DNA from: Ministeria vibrans ATCC 50519
Lineage: Eukaryota > Opisthokonta > Filasterea
Assembly (NCBI GenBank): GCA_943704425.1
Contig: CALSCP010001613.1
Span: 64,957-107,619, forward strand
Direction of reading: 5' to 3'
DNA: 42,663 bases
Of the stretch, positions 32,037 to 42,582 are shown piece by piece; the stretch's first letter is position 1; every line of letters begins with the position of its first letter. The notes under the pieces were generated by a model. The model saw nothing but the letters and a program-made list of their open reading frames with translations, ran no database searches and was not told where the DNA came from. The translations under genes and the position numbers were made by a program.

Positions 32037-33694
32037 CTACAACGTGAAGCAGGGCAGCAATGGCATTCGCTCGTGAAGTACACGGGCAAACTCGGGGTCG
32101 CCACACGACTCGATTGTGTCCACGAGCAGCCGACGTTGCCAGCGAGCGACTCGGGCCGCGCGCACATCCTCTGCCGCCTCCATCACATCCTCGAGCCGGG
32201 CAATATCATCCTCGTCACCCTGCTCCTCGTCCTCGTCGTTCACAGCCTCCTCGCCACGACCACTACCCTGCTGCTGCCTCCGCTTCCTCCCCTCTCCACC
32301 GCCACCAGCACCCCCACCGCCGCCATCCTCGACCTCCAAAATGGTCCCAAGTGGACCCCGCAGCAGTGACGGCCGCGACGGTGCCGCCAGCCAGTCGTGG
32401 AGGGCTCTCTGGAGCTGGTCAGCCCGCTCAAACTGGACCGTTCGCAGCGCAAAACGCCTGCCTCCATCCCTTGCCACCAGCGTCACTTGAAAGAATAGCC
32501 GGGGCGTGTACAGAAAGGCGGCGCAGTCGTAGTCGGAGGCAAAGTTGGCGCAGACACACTCGCCCTGCACCTGGGGCAAGAATTCGCTGGGATTGTGCGA
32601 GTCGACCGCCTTGAGCTCGACGACGGCAACAAGGTCGGGCCGCGACGCCTCTTTGAACCGTTCGCCGTGGAGTGTCCGGTTGAAGGCGACGTCGGTGGTG
32701 CCGGCCAGATGGAGCTGGGGCGCCGAAAGCAGCGTGTGATTGCGGGTGACACCAAAGGGGCCGTTCCACGAGGGGTCGCGCGGGATGATCTAGGGAAGGT
32801 GAGACAGGGCAAGGAAGCAAAAAAAAAAAAGCTCACCTGTGCCTGCAAATGCTCGACAAAGAGAGGCTGCTCGTGCTTCTCGACGGCACTGGTGAAACGA
32901 TGGGGCATGCCGAGACCGTCCATAGTCGAATCGGCGTCCTCAATGCCCGACCGCTGAATGCCGGCAGTGCGTAGGCGTGAGTCGAGCTTTTCCTGCGACA
33001 GTCCCGACAGAGCGACTGTCTCGGCTGCGAGAACAGGGGGTAGTTGAGAGGATTGCATTTTAGGCTGGGTCGTACTTTTCTCTTGCAGAAGGGTTTTCAT
33101 GCCTGTCCGAAGTTCGTTCAGGGCTTCTCTGTCTGTTGTGACAATGGGGAGGAGGTGAGAAAGAGTGAGGTTGGGCAATTTAAAGAATGATCACCTTCAG
33201 TTGAGAGCGTCGAAGCAGTCGTCGAGCCTACACAGAAAGCACAAGGTGAGTTCAGACTCAAAGACAAAGAAGCTTCTCACTTTTCGTCGAGTTCTCCTGA
33301 TCAAATGCCACCTCTACAAAGTTCAAAGACAGGGTGAGCAGTGGACAAACGTGTGAATCGAGATGACGTACGAATTCCAATGTACAAAAGGCGAATGTCA
33401 AACTGAGAGGGGTCGGCTTCCGTTTCGAGGTCTTCGGTGATTCTCACAATGAATGTGTTCCGTCGATTACCGCCTGTCTCACTTTGAGAGTCGACAAAGG
33501 CCGACCAAATCTGCTCACCGCTCAAGTGATGACCAATGTTTGCTGCTCTTTCATCCCGATTGAATGGCGCCGCAGTGAGGCATGCAACAAGAGTTTCACC
33601 AGACGCCATCGTTTGAACTGTCAAAGGTTGTGTCAGTTGGAATGAACCGACGTTCTTACTTACGGTCACTGAAGGGCGCGCTACTAGCTGCCAT
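32037..33694 (-). CDS. Hypothetical protein with PD-(D/E)XK nuclease-like motifs
   Basis: I reconstruct 463 residues in phase from exons 33664-33694, 33372-33617, 33281-33313, 33195-33227, 32837-33132 and 32037-32789. Two internal exons are only 33 bp each. The N-terminal 200 residues match nothing I know. From about residue 240 the order GTTDVAF, VAVVELKA, then LPQVQGE fits the pattern G..D, ExK, Q...E of PD-(D/E)XK nuclease folds, in the branch often fused to effector-like or repeat-type proteins in protists. A hydrophobic strand pair (FLYTPRLFFQVTLV) follows, as in that branch. The tail has a Gly run, a basic patch, an acidic stretch and a helical end. The start was chosen because the small first exon splices cleanly to the next. 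A later in-frame ATG at about 33608 is possible. Nuclease activity is inferred from motifs only. Confidence 0.7.
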
Positions 33695-34748
33695 GGTCGT
33701 TTATTGCTACACAAAGGAAGGTGAAAATCAGTGCGGCCGATAAGCTTTTGGCGTGAACTGTTGAGTTCGCAACTTCTTTCAAGAAAAAGCAACGAATTCC
33801 AATTGAAAAGGCACAAAAAGCCGTGAGTAACAGACACATCAACGTCCACAGCACATAGATGAGAAACACTGAAACGAGACGAGTTTGGTAATGCAGTAGG
33901 AGAGGCGTTTCAGGTTTTTTTTTTCTTTATTTTGAAAGAGCGAGAGAGAGCGCAACGTTGCTTTGAGCGACTCCCGAGCGCAGATACGTGACAAATACAC
34001 ACAAGATAGTCGCAGACACAAGATAAAGGGAGGGCAAGAGAGAAGAGAGGAGAGCAACGCAAAATCTCCCACAAAGCTAAGGGCAAATAGTAAGAGAGCG
34101 CAATAGCGTGCTAGTGTTGCATCGGTGCCTTACGTATGGACGGTGGCAGCTGAAGTAGAGAAAACCACAAAGAGAAGCTCAGAAGGTGGAAAAAAGTTGA
34201 GTGACTTAAGTCAGTTAAATTCAGTTCATCAATCGCCCATTACAAAGTCCACACTCTGCGCCCTGCAAGTTGAAGAATTTGCTCATGGCTTATACCACTC
34301 AGTCTCTTCCTTTTCCTAGCTTAGTAAGCTTACTCAAACAGGCAGAGACACACAACGCACATTCATTCTTTGTCACACACACACACACATGGACCCAGCC
34401 AGGGCGCGACCACTGCAACGCGCCGCTTCTTGGGCTGTACGCAAAGTTTTTAACAGGCACGCCTCGGTGGCGAGATTCTCTGTTGAAACTGGGGTGGCGA
34501 GAGAAATCCCGCTGCTCCGCCACCCTCACTCCCTGACAGCAGAGAAATCTCAGGCACCAGCCTATCGCACCACCTGACCCCGTCTCGCCACTGAAAAGGA
34601 ACACAAGCCTCCTGTACTTGAATAGATGCATCATTCGAGAGGGAAGGACGTGACTCGGGGACAAGGGAGAGAGTGATGGGCACAGGGCCGAGTCGTGAGA
34701 AAAAAAGAATAAACAAGGGACACTTGATTTCCGATCGCTCTCAAAATA
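33695..34748. other. Spacer between two minus-strand genes
   Basis: The region contains poly(A)/poly(T) runs, purine-rich stretches (33930-34060), a short CA run (34374-34388) and a second block of the inverted-repeat family. It must carry the promoter of the PD-(D/E)XK-like gene. Short frames here show no domain features. Confidence 0.55.
34467..34605. repeat. Second locus of the GGTGGCGAGA / CTCTCTGCTGTC repeat family
   Basis: GGTGGCGAGATTCTCTGTTG, a second GGTGGCGAGAGAAAT, then TGACAGCAGAGAAATCTC and finally TCTCGCCACTG (the inverse of the first box) occur within 140 bp. The same boxes occur at 31373-31708, so the PD-(D/E)XK-like gene lies between two members. Confidence 0.5.
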
Positions 34749-36362
34749 CTACTCCTCTGCATTCAAACCAACCTCTGTCACAGCATGAGTGTTGGAAAGC
34801 ACGGGGATGTCAGTGGTTAAGTGAAAGCTCGAGCCTCGACCATGCACCTCTAGCCTAAAGTCTGCGTCATAGCCGAACTCATCCCGTGGCGTCTCCGTCA
34901 TGTGCGCAGTCCAGCATCGCCCTGTCCGCAGTACAGCCACTGCAGCGCCGAAGAGATGGTTGTCCGTCTCCTCAACGTACCTCTCTTCCACGTACCACGC
35001 AAGGTAGTTGATGATCCCCGTGAGAAGCGACGCCACACTCGCATGCTCCGTGACGTGCCACTGCGGCGCGGCCACAAACGCTTCTGTTTCAATGTACCGC
35101 CGGGCGAACAGTATTAACTTGCCGTCCTGAAACACAAGGCGAAGCTCGTCTCCGGCGATGTCCATGCGAGAGACGCGCACGCCGGTCATGGAGGGGTAGT
35201 GCTGGCGGTTGTAGGGCAGAAACCCAGGCGTCGAGGTCAGAGATGCGGGACAGACGTCCGAAAAGGTCTCACAGATGCGTCGGGTGACGTTCTTAGGGCT
35301 TTGCGGCAGGGTCTGTGTGCGGTGTGTGGGTTCAGTCGCACTGCGCGCTCAAAATGACGCAGTGCCTCTTTGTCCGGTGGAGCGCCACCAATGCTTCGCC
35401 TCGCCGTACGTACCCGCGCCACCACCCGGGCCGCACCCGACACGCCCGTTCGCCGTCGCTCAATGCTGCCTCCCACTCCTCCCGGCGAAAATGCGCGGCC
35501 GACCGATTGCTGTACAGCGTGCCGAGCAGCTCGGCGTCGTCACTGCCCACCTGCAGCGCCTCCGTCCACTCCTCAATGGCGTCGTCGTACTCGCCCCGTT
35601 TGAACAGATCATTGCCGGCCGTCTTCTTCTCGCTGCAGTACACCCGCTTCTCCTCTGCGGCCGCTGCAGCCTCCTCCGCTGTCTCCGTGGCGGCAGCACT
35701 GCCGTTCTTCAGCACCTCTGCGATCGTCGGACGCGACTTGTCCGCCAGCTCGGCGTCAAACACAGCCTCCACTCGCGCACAGCACGCGCCAAACTTGTCG
35801 TCAGGCATGTGGTCGACGTGCGAGACTTCGTTGCGCACATCAACCACGTCTTTGAGCCACTTGGTCTTCTTCAGCTTGCGGTCGACGCCCCGCAGCGCAC
35901 TCGCCAGTAGCGAAATGTCCCATCGCCGGAAGCTGCCCTCGTCCACCTTGGCGCGATACGCGTCAAAGGGGAAGCTGTCATAGCATCGTCGGTAGGTGTG
36001 CTTGAACGCCGCACACAGCTGCGCGTCGTCCGCATTCGTGTTGTTGGCGATTGTGTTCGTGCGGAGCATCTGTCGAAACAGTCGACGCAGACGCTCCGTG
36101 ACCTCCTGCAGAAGACGGTGCATGCGGATGCTGTTCTCCTTCTCGTCGCAAGACGGCTCGCATGCGGGAGAAGCCGGCGTGCCGCCAGCGATGGCCAACG
36201 ACGATTGTGGAGTTGATTGTGGAGTTGATTCCAACGACGATGGAGTTGCCTAAAATACAATGACATCAACACGCATCCCTGGTCGCCATGTCGCCTTACA
36301 CGTGAGAAAGATGCGGATGGGGGAGTGACCGACGCCGATGGGTTCTTCTCTTTCAGCAACAT
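34749..36362 (-). CDS. HEPN-like plus TPR protein with an uncharacterised C-terminal domain
   Basis: Preferred exons are 36300-36362, 35389-36249 and 34749-35291, giving 488 residues in phase. A helical region (about 55-190) contains DVRNEVSH, an R-x4-H element in the setting typical of HEPN domains, several of which are RNases. Then come two TPR units (about 215-300: KKTAGNDLFKRGEYDDAIEEW, TLYSNRSAAHFRREEWEAAL, GWWRGYVRRGEAL), which bind partner proteins. The last exon (LPYNRQHYPSMTG, GDELRLVFQDGKLILFARR, ITG-type strands) is a beta-rich domain I do not recognise. The join between exons 2 and 3 is uncertain: the donor GTGGCG is weak, and the 97-bp intron, read one base shifted, continues the TPR. 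A frameshifted gene is the alternative. The RNase role is inference. Confidence 0.62.
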
Positions 36363-37236
36363 GACGAAAAGTAAAATTATATCTACTGTAAAGTAGTGTA
36401 AGCAAATGATTATCGCAAGACGTATCCCATAATTATATTGATGGTACAGACACCGCGCGAAGAGACTGCCAGACCGCCTTGCATTTAGCTTGCAAACTTG
36501 ACCAAGGCTCTTGGGGGAAGATGGGAGAGCAATGGTAAGTCAGTGGTGCTTGTGTCCAGTGAGACCATTGCAATGGTACGCCGTATTCATCCCCCAGACT
36601 CCAGAGGGGGCTTGGGGCACTCCGGTAGGGAGTGTGGAGTCAAGGTGGTCTTGAAGCAATCGGGTCGGTGGATGGTGGTCGGTGGGCCCTGCCTGGTGGC
36701 TGCTGTGTGCTTCTGTGGTGCACGAGACGCACAGGGACAGAGGAGGGACTGGTCGGCTGCGACTGGTGCGCTCCTTGTCGAAGATTATAATTTATAAGGA
36801 AATGTGATGTGAATGGGTTTGGGGGGAAAAGCGTTCAGGTTCGGAATTAATTGCATAATAATAATATCAACAACAGCTTTCTTTACTATTACGGAAATTT
36901 TACGCTTGACATAAAAGCCCTAACCCTAAACACAAACTGCCCTTCACACAAACCGCGCTTCCCTCGCCGTCGTGTGGCTTATGGGCATGATCCCCACACG
37001 GGTCGAGGCAACGTCCAAGCGGGAGTGCCGTCATCAAACAAGGTCGGTTGCGTTGGAATAAGCGAGACGCACCATTCGCTCAGACTGTGATCAAAAAATG
37101 GTGAAAATAATGAGAATGGATAAATCTTCTTCTCATCGAAGCAAATCATAATACCAATAATACATCAATGGCTTCCCAGTGAATACATTGAGTGCTCGTA
37201 CACATTGCAAATTGAATAGAAGTGGGTGTGTTTTGC
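36363..37236. other. Gene-free spacer
   Basis: This lies between the HEPN/TPR start (-) and the 3' end of the EGF/DUF285 gene (-). The part next to 36363 is AT-rich and probably promoter. A GC-richer block (36480-36790) has a 99-residue open frame without recognisable features. Two CCCTAA units (36920-36932) resemble telomere repeats but are too few to mean anything. Confidence 0.5.
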
Positions 37237-39192
37237 TTACTCTTGATTGAACGACTTCGCCCCATCAAACATTAACAACATCTGAGACACTCTCTACAAA
37301 ATCAAGTTAAAATCCTTTTCTGTTTTTACTTGAGGTTTTTCTTACCGACGTGTCAAACGGAAGAGGTTGGTTGAACGCGGTTGCAGCGTGAAACATTTCA
37401 TTCATAACGATGACGTTCTGCACACACACACAGAGATGAAACAAACCAAATCAGTTTTTTGTGAGGGGGTAGAATGAAATGACGCACAGAAGTGTTCAGA
37501 GAGAGGGGTTGATTGAAAGACGAGGCACCACTGAATAAGAATCGCATATCCGAGACCAGCTAAGCGAGTAATAAAATCATAATATTAAATCATTATTGAG
37601 TATTGCGCTGATCAACAAACGTACTGAAGTATCAAATGAGGACAAGCTCTGATTGAACGCAAGAGCTCCCGAGAAGATTGCATACATCTCAGACACACTC
37701 TAACATCAATAATAATAAAAATTAATAATAATTATAATAATTATATTATAATAATAATAAATTTATTATTATTTAATTTCGTTACGGAAGTGTCAAAGGA
37801 AACTTGCTGATTGAACGTTTCCGCGTTGTAGAACATAAACCGCATGTCAGTGACACTCTGCAAACATAATAATGTGTCAGAATATTTTGTAAGAATAAAG
37901 AAGACATTCTTCTGAGTCGTACTGAAGTGTCGAACTCAATAGGCGAATTGAAGCTGTGCGCCGTATGAAACATTGCGTACATGTTTTGGACATTCTATGA
38001 CAACACAGCAAAAGATCAGTCTAGATTTTGAGTTGTTGTTGTTGTTTTAGGGTGCAACTGACTGAAGTATTGAAGGAAAGTGGCTGGTCAAAGGAGAGGG
38101 CGCCCCAGAACATGTATGACATGTCCGTTATATTCTAAAAAGGAAAAAAAAGAAAATAATAATTAAATTAACAACAAACACAACTCAACAACAGCTAATT
38201 TATAATCACCTTCGTGTCCCACTGAGTCAAACCCCCTCGATAATCAATGCCACTGTCGCGAAACATGTGCGCAAGAGTGGTCGTCCCCGTCAGATCAAGC
38301 GGGTCAGTGGCAGTGATCACAAGATTCGAACACCCGTAGAAGTACCCCCCGCTCGCATGGTCGCCCACTCGCATCCTGCCCCACTGTTGAATCTCACGGA
38401 GACGCTCTTTGTCGCCAGCATCGCCAAAACGAAAGCCGACAAAATCGCCTCGTATCGTGACTGTGTGGTTCCCTTTCAAAGCATACTGGTGAGTGCGCAG
38501 CGACGTAGCGTAACCCGTAATGGACTCCTCGATGCCCTCATCGCCCCACGTCACAGTGAAGTTGTACACACCGCTCGCCATCATCGGAAGGCTGACGGAC
38601 GCTCCGTCACTTGTTGTCTCCCACACCGATATGAAGGCAGCCTCTCGTTGGCAGTCCACGCCATCAAACTCGCTTGTGCACTCACAATGATACATTCCCA
38701 CTACAACAACAGGAAGTGAGATATGACATGAAAGAGGTGTCATTATTATTGATGAAATTTGGAACCCAACGCCTTACCGGCCGACTCGGAACAGCTGCCG
38801 CCGTTGAGACAGGGCGATGAGGCACAGCGATCAAGGTGGAGGTCGCAGTGCGTGCCGGTGAAGCCTGCAGTGCACGAACAGAGCGCCATGTCGTTGGAAA
38901 CCGAGCACGTCGCACCATTCGCACACGGTTGCGACACACAGGGCGCCGCCACGCGCGTCTCCAAGGCAGAGATGCGTGCCATAATGGGTGCAATGGCCGT
39001 GAGCACGTCGGCTTCCGTCAGAACACGGTCGTTGCGCACGTACAGCGGTGCAGTCGTCTGCACACTCTTGTTCACTGCGGGTGACAGCACAAGATCCCCA
39101 TCGCTGTTCCACACAGACGACTCGCTGGAGGCCGCCGCCGCATACGTTGCCACGGTCACCATTGCTATGACCTGCAGCAGAAGGGAGAACAT
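37237..39192 (-). CDS. Secreted EGF/DUF285 (BspA-like LRR) protein
   Basis: The protein is likely exported and may act in adhesion or recognition. Exons are 38778-39192, 38210-38700, 38063-38134, 37923-37994, 37786-37857, 37625-37699, 37488-37559, 37346-37417 and 37237-37293, giving 465 residues in phase. A signal peptide ([18 protein letters not shown]) is followed by two EGF modules (about 83-117 and 122-155, the second split by intron 1). Next is a beta-rich head ([32 protein letters not shown]) that typically precedes DUF285 repeats. Seven further exons each encode one repeat with the pattern V.DM..MF..A..FNQPL.FDTS. The last repeat stops short at FNQE; the stop overlaps a GTAAGC donor-like site, so further repeats could have been lost or missed. 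There is no C-terminal membrane anchor. An upstream in-frame ATG (39240) would hide the signal peptide, so the ATG at 39192 is preferred. Confidence 0.88.
37293..38134 (-). repeat. Exon-per-repeat array in the DUF285 gene
   Basis: Six consecutive exons are 72, 72, 72, 75, 72 and 72 bp. Each starts and ends in phase 0, and each encodes exactly one 24-25 residue repeat, separated by introns of about 68-130 bp. The exons diverge at the DNA level, so the array is not recent. Confidence 0.9.
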
Positions 39193-39294
39193 GTTGCAAA
39201 AAAAAAATAATAAGTCAGTTATCTGTCGGTAAAGTTCCACAACTCACGTCACACAAATGAATAATGATTGAAACTCATAAATATTCATTCATTC
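39193..39294. promoter_or_regulatory. Compact divergent promoter, EGF/DUF285 (-) and polymerase X (+)
   Basis: Only 102 bp separate the two start codons. The interval is AT-rich with a poly(A) run next to the minus-strand gene and ATTCATTCATTCATG at the plus-strand start. The two genes must share or overlap control elements. Confidence 0.6.
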
Positions 39295-42200
39295 ATGCGA
39301 ATCTACCTTCTTCCAAAGATATCCAAGCTACAGCGTGGCATCTACGCGTCTGGTATTGTCAAGCTGGGCGGCTACGTTGCCAGCGCGGGCCTTGATGCGA
39401 CCACAACGCACATTGTGGGACCCGACGCGTAACGAAACACAAACCCCACTCCCCCTCACTCACAGGACTTCTTCAGGACTCGCCAAGAGACTCTAGACTA
39501 CCTCAGACGCTCTGTTAAGGGCCACGAGCACGTGACACCGGCCACAAAGGTGCTGAACAGCCGTTGTTGAGTGACCGTGGCTGATTGTGTTGAACTGAAC
39601 AATTACCTTTTTCCAGATTCTCCCCGACCGCTGGCTCCAACAAAGCATTCGTCAGAAGAAGTTCCTACCCGAGCAACTCTACGAACTGTTGGACCCGCCG
39701 CCGTCGCCGAACGAGCCCAAAGCATCCGCAACAAAGCGAAAGAGACGCTCGAGCGGTTCGTCAAGCGACAGTGACACTTCTGACTCAGACAATGAAGACG
39801 CGCGACAGGCTAAAGGCGGTCACGCTCGCAGTGAAATTAGCGGAAAACTACCGGCAGAGGCCTTCCGCGCTCGATTCATCCAACAGAACGGAGAAATTGC
39901 CGACAAGACGAAAGTTCCTCTGAGCAAAGGTATACCCAAAAAATTGTTTATTGCATCTACTTTTTTTTTCCCGATTTGTTTTTTTAGCACATTACACTCA
40001 CACAGAGCCGTGTCGACGAAGCACACGCGAACATGGCAATCGTAATGGCGAACTTTCGTCGCTCTTTACACAGTTGGCCAACTTTTACAAGTGAGACGAA
40101 AACAGACAACTCATGCGTAAATGATTGTAGTAATATTGTTCTTTTTGTTGTTGTTCTTATTAGAATAAATGGTGGAGGAATCGACTCTCAACGCCGCTAC
40201 ATTGCATTTCGAAGGGTTGCGGTAAGAGTCATACAAAAAGAAAAATTGCTGAGGATTTCATTTTTAACTTTCAAGTTTAAATTGTTATGAAAGGGTCATC
40301 AACAGTTTTTCAATGACAATAATACTCCATTACAAACAATACTAAGAAAAGAATGTCCTACTTATAGGCATAAAAATGATACACAAATAATTTAAAGAAG
40401 TGACTCTAGAACAAAAAGAATATTGATAATCAGTATAATAATAACTATGTAGCTGCAGCTGTGATACAAACGCCATTAACACTGACCATAATTTTAAAAA
40501 TAATATCAATAATAATATTAATATTAATAATTGAACAACAGCTCATTAATATTAATAATAATTTATATTAATAATTTTATTGCGCCTTTATAATAATCAT
40601 GAAACATCAACATTGTAACACTCGTTTCTCTTCCTAGGGATCTCTTCGCGCCTGTCCCTTCCGCATTACCTCCTCCGAACAAGCACGTCTACTCCCGCAA
40701 ATCAGCGACAAGAGCGAACTGATCATTGACGAGTACTTTAGGACGGGAGAGATTAAGCGACTCGAAACCTTCAAACAATCCAAAGAACGTAAGCACAATA
40801 CCGACAGACTAATCCACTAATCTTTTTTTTTCTTTCAGTTCAAATTATTAAAGAACTGACTGAAATTCACGGGGTGGGTCCATCTGTTGCCCGCTTGTGG
40901 CTCAATCAGGGAATCACGTCCATCAGAGTAAAAACTTTAATAATACAATTAATTATTATTATATTAATATTAATTTTAGGATTTGGTGGAACGACAAGAC
41001 GAATTGAAACTGACGCGATTGCAAAAAATTGCACTAGAGTGTCATTCTGATTTGAAACAGCCTTTTTTACGAATGGAAATTGAAGGTCCAAAAATCAATA
41101 ATATTATTACTAATAATTATAATAATTATAATAATTATTATAATTTTCCTCTGACGTTTGCTTTTTTCTTTGTTTAGAATGTGCTAAACTGTTTGAGTCG
41201 GTAAAGAAAAATGAGTGTTGTTATGATTAAATGTGGACTGAAGGAAATCAAAAGATATTTCAAGGAATCGACAGAGAAATCAAATTTGAGGGTCAGCACT
41301 TCAATAATACTAATAATAATAATAACATTTTTATTAATTGTAAATGATATCTTTTAGTGTGCGGATCGTATCGCAGAGGAAAAGAAATGTCACATGATAT
41401 GGATATTATTCTAACTCATCCAAACTACAAAAGTAAGTGAAAAAATCAATCTTGCTGCACTTCCTGAAACCTTTTGACTTTTTTAAGATGAAGAAGAAAC
41501 TCTTATGAATCGCATTTTGAGTGAGTTTCGCGCAAGACAGATTCTCATTCACGAGCTTTCGCGCAAAGACAATGAGTTTGCAGACCCAAAGGCAAAAAAA
41601 CAAAAGGTACAAAAATGAGAATAAAATTGTATTTATTTTTATTATTATTATTATTATCAATTCATTATTAATCATTGTGGTTTTGTAGTTGAAAATGGAC
41701 GGAAGTGTTGCCGAGGGAAAAGGACTTACTCACACTCATTTGCAGGTCTTGCAAAAATATAATAATGAATAGAACAATAATACTTATCTTTATGACAATG
41801 TGTGGTTTTTTATGTAGAGACACGATGGACTATTGGGAGTGTTTCGGCCGTTTCCTCTGAGTCCGTTGCGTCGCATTGACATTACGTATGTTCCGTATGA
41901 ACAGTATTACTGTGCCATTCTCGCGTAAGTGAACTCTCACTCTATCGCACTATGCTCTTTGCTGTATTGTCATTCTCTCGTTTGAGTTTGAGATTTGATT
42001 GAAATTGTGAGATCGATTCTGTCGTTTTCTCGTTTGACTTCGGCGTGCGTCTCATAATTATATTTATAATTATAATGGTTTATTTCCTCTAGCTTCAAAT
42101 TATCGAATGTGTTAATAATTAATATTTTTGTGCGCAGTTGGACGGGAAGTGACTTTTTCGAGCGAAGCATTCGTCATGTGGCCGATCAGTCTAATTGGCA

Positions 42201-42370
42201 TTTGTCCCATCACTCTCTGTCAGACCAAGATCGAAATTTTGTTGATATTCAAAAAGAAGAAGGTTGAAAAAAAGAGATGCTAAAAATAATTATAATAATC
42301 ATTTTTTTTTTTAGATATTTTCACTGCGCTCAATTTGGAATATCTCACACCGGAAGAGAGATGTGTATAA
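39295..42370 (+). CDS. Family X DNA polymerase with BRCT domain (Pol lambda/mu-like)
   Basis: The enzyme fills gaps in base-excision repair and non-homologous end joining in the nucleus. Exons are 39295-39428, 39477-39549, 39617-39929, 39988-40090, 40164-40221, 40638-40788, 40839-40927, 40980-41085, 41178-41200, 41255-41291, 41358-41432, 41488-41606, 41689-41745, 41818-41924, 42138-42262 and 42315-42370, giving 541 residues in phase. An N-terminal BRCT (about 1-100; [26 protein letters not shown]) joins a Ser/Asp linker. The polymerase beta-like core follows: [10 protein letters not shown] (8-kDa domain), [17 protein letters not shown] (helix-hairpin-helix), palm GSYRRGK with the metal-binding pair in HDMDIILTH, a third Asp in [11 protein letters not shown], and [12 protein letters not shown], ending in LTPEERCV. 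All three catalytic Asp positions are present. The BRCT begins very close to the start and may lack its first strand. The 23-bp exon 41178-41200 and its junction are the least certain. Confidence 0.9.
40222..40637 (+). other. Long AT-rich intron of the polymerase X gene
   Basis: This 416-bp intron contains poly-ATT/AAT stretches, in contrast to the other introns of the gene (about 50-210 bp). No nested gene or structured RNA is seen. Confidence 0.7.
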
Positions 42371-42582
42371 AATATAATAATATTATAATAATAATTATTA
42401 TAATAATCACTATTATATTAATTTTATGCTATTATTACCGAAACTGACTGTTTGAATACGAATACCATGTCGCCGCTAAACTAAACAAGGCCCGACCGAC
42501 ATTGGGTCACTGTGATGTGTATTGATGCGTTCAAGTTTTGACGCGGAAAAAATGCAAAAAAAAAAAAAAAAGATTTGTCGAG
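42371..42582. other. AT-rich spacer after the polymerase gene
   Basis: It consists of ATT/AAT repeats, then a moderately GC-rich stretch and a poly(A) run (42553-42571). No gene is recognised. Confidence 0.5.

Noticed and set aside
33839-34072. 77-residue minus-strand frame upstream of the PD-(D/E)XK-like gene
   Set aside because: It could be 5' leader, but it has no splice-compatible join in phase and no domain.
36498-36797. 99-residue plus-strand frame and an ATG..GTAAGT at 36520
   Set aside because: There is no recognisable motif, no partner exon, and the composition matches surrounding spacer. It resembles the 27112 site slightly but not enough to call a repeat.
36917-36935. CCCTAACCCTAAA, telomere-like
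   Set aside because: There are only two units, with no wider array. A TTAGGG-like word near 6345 is also isolated.
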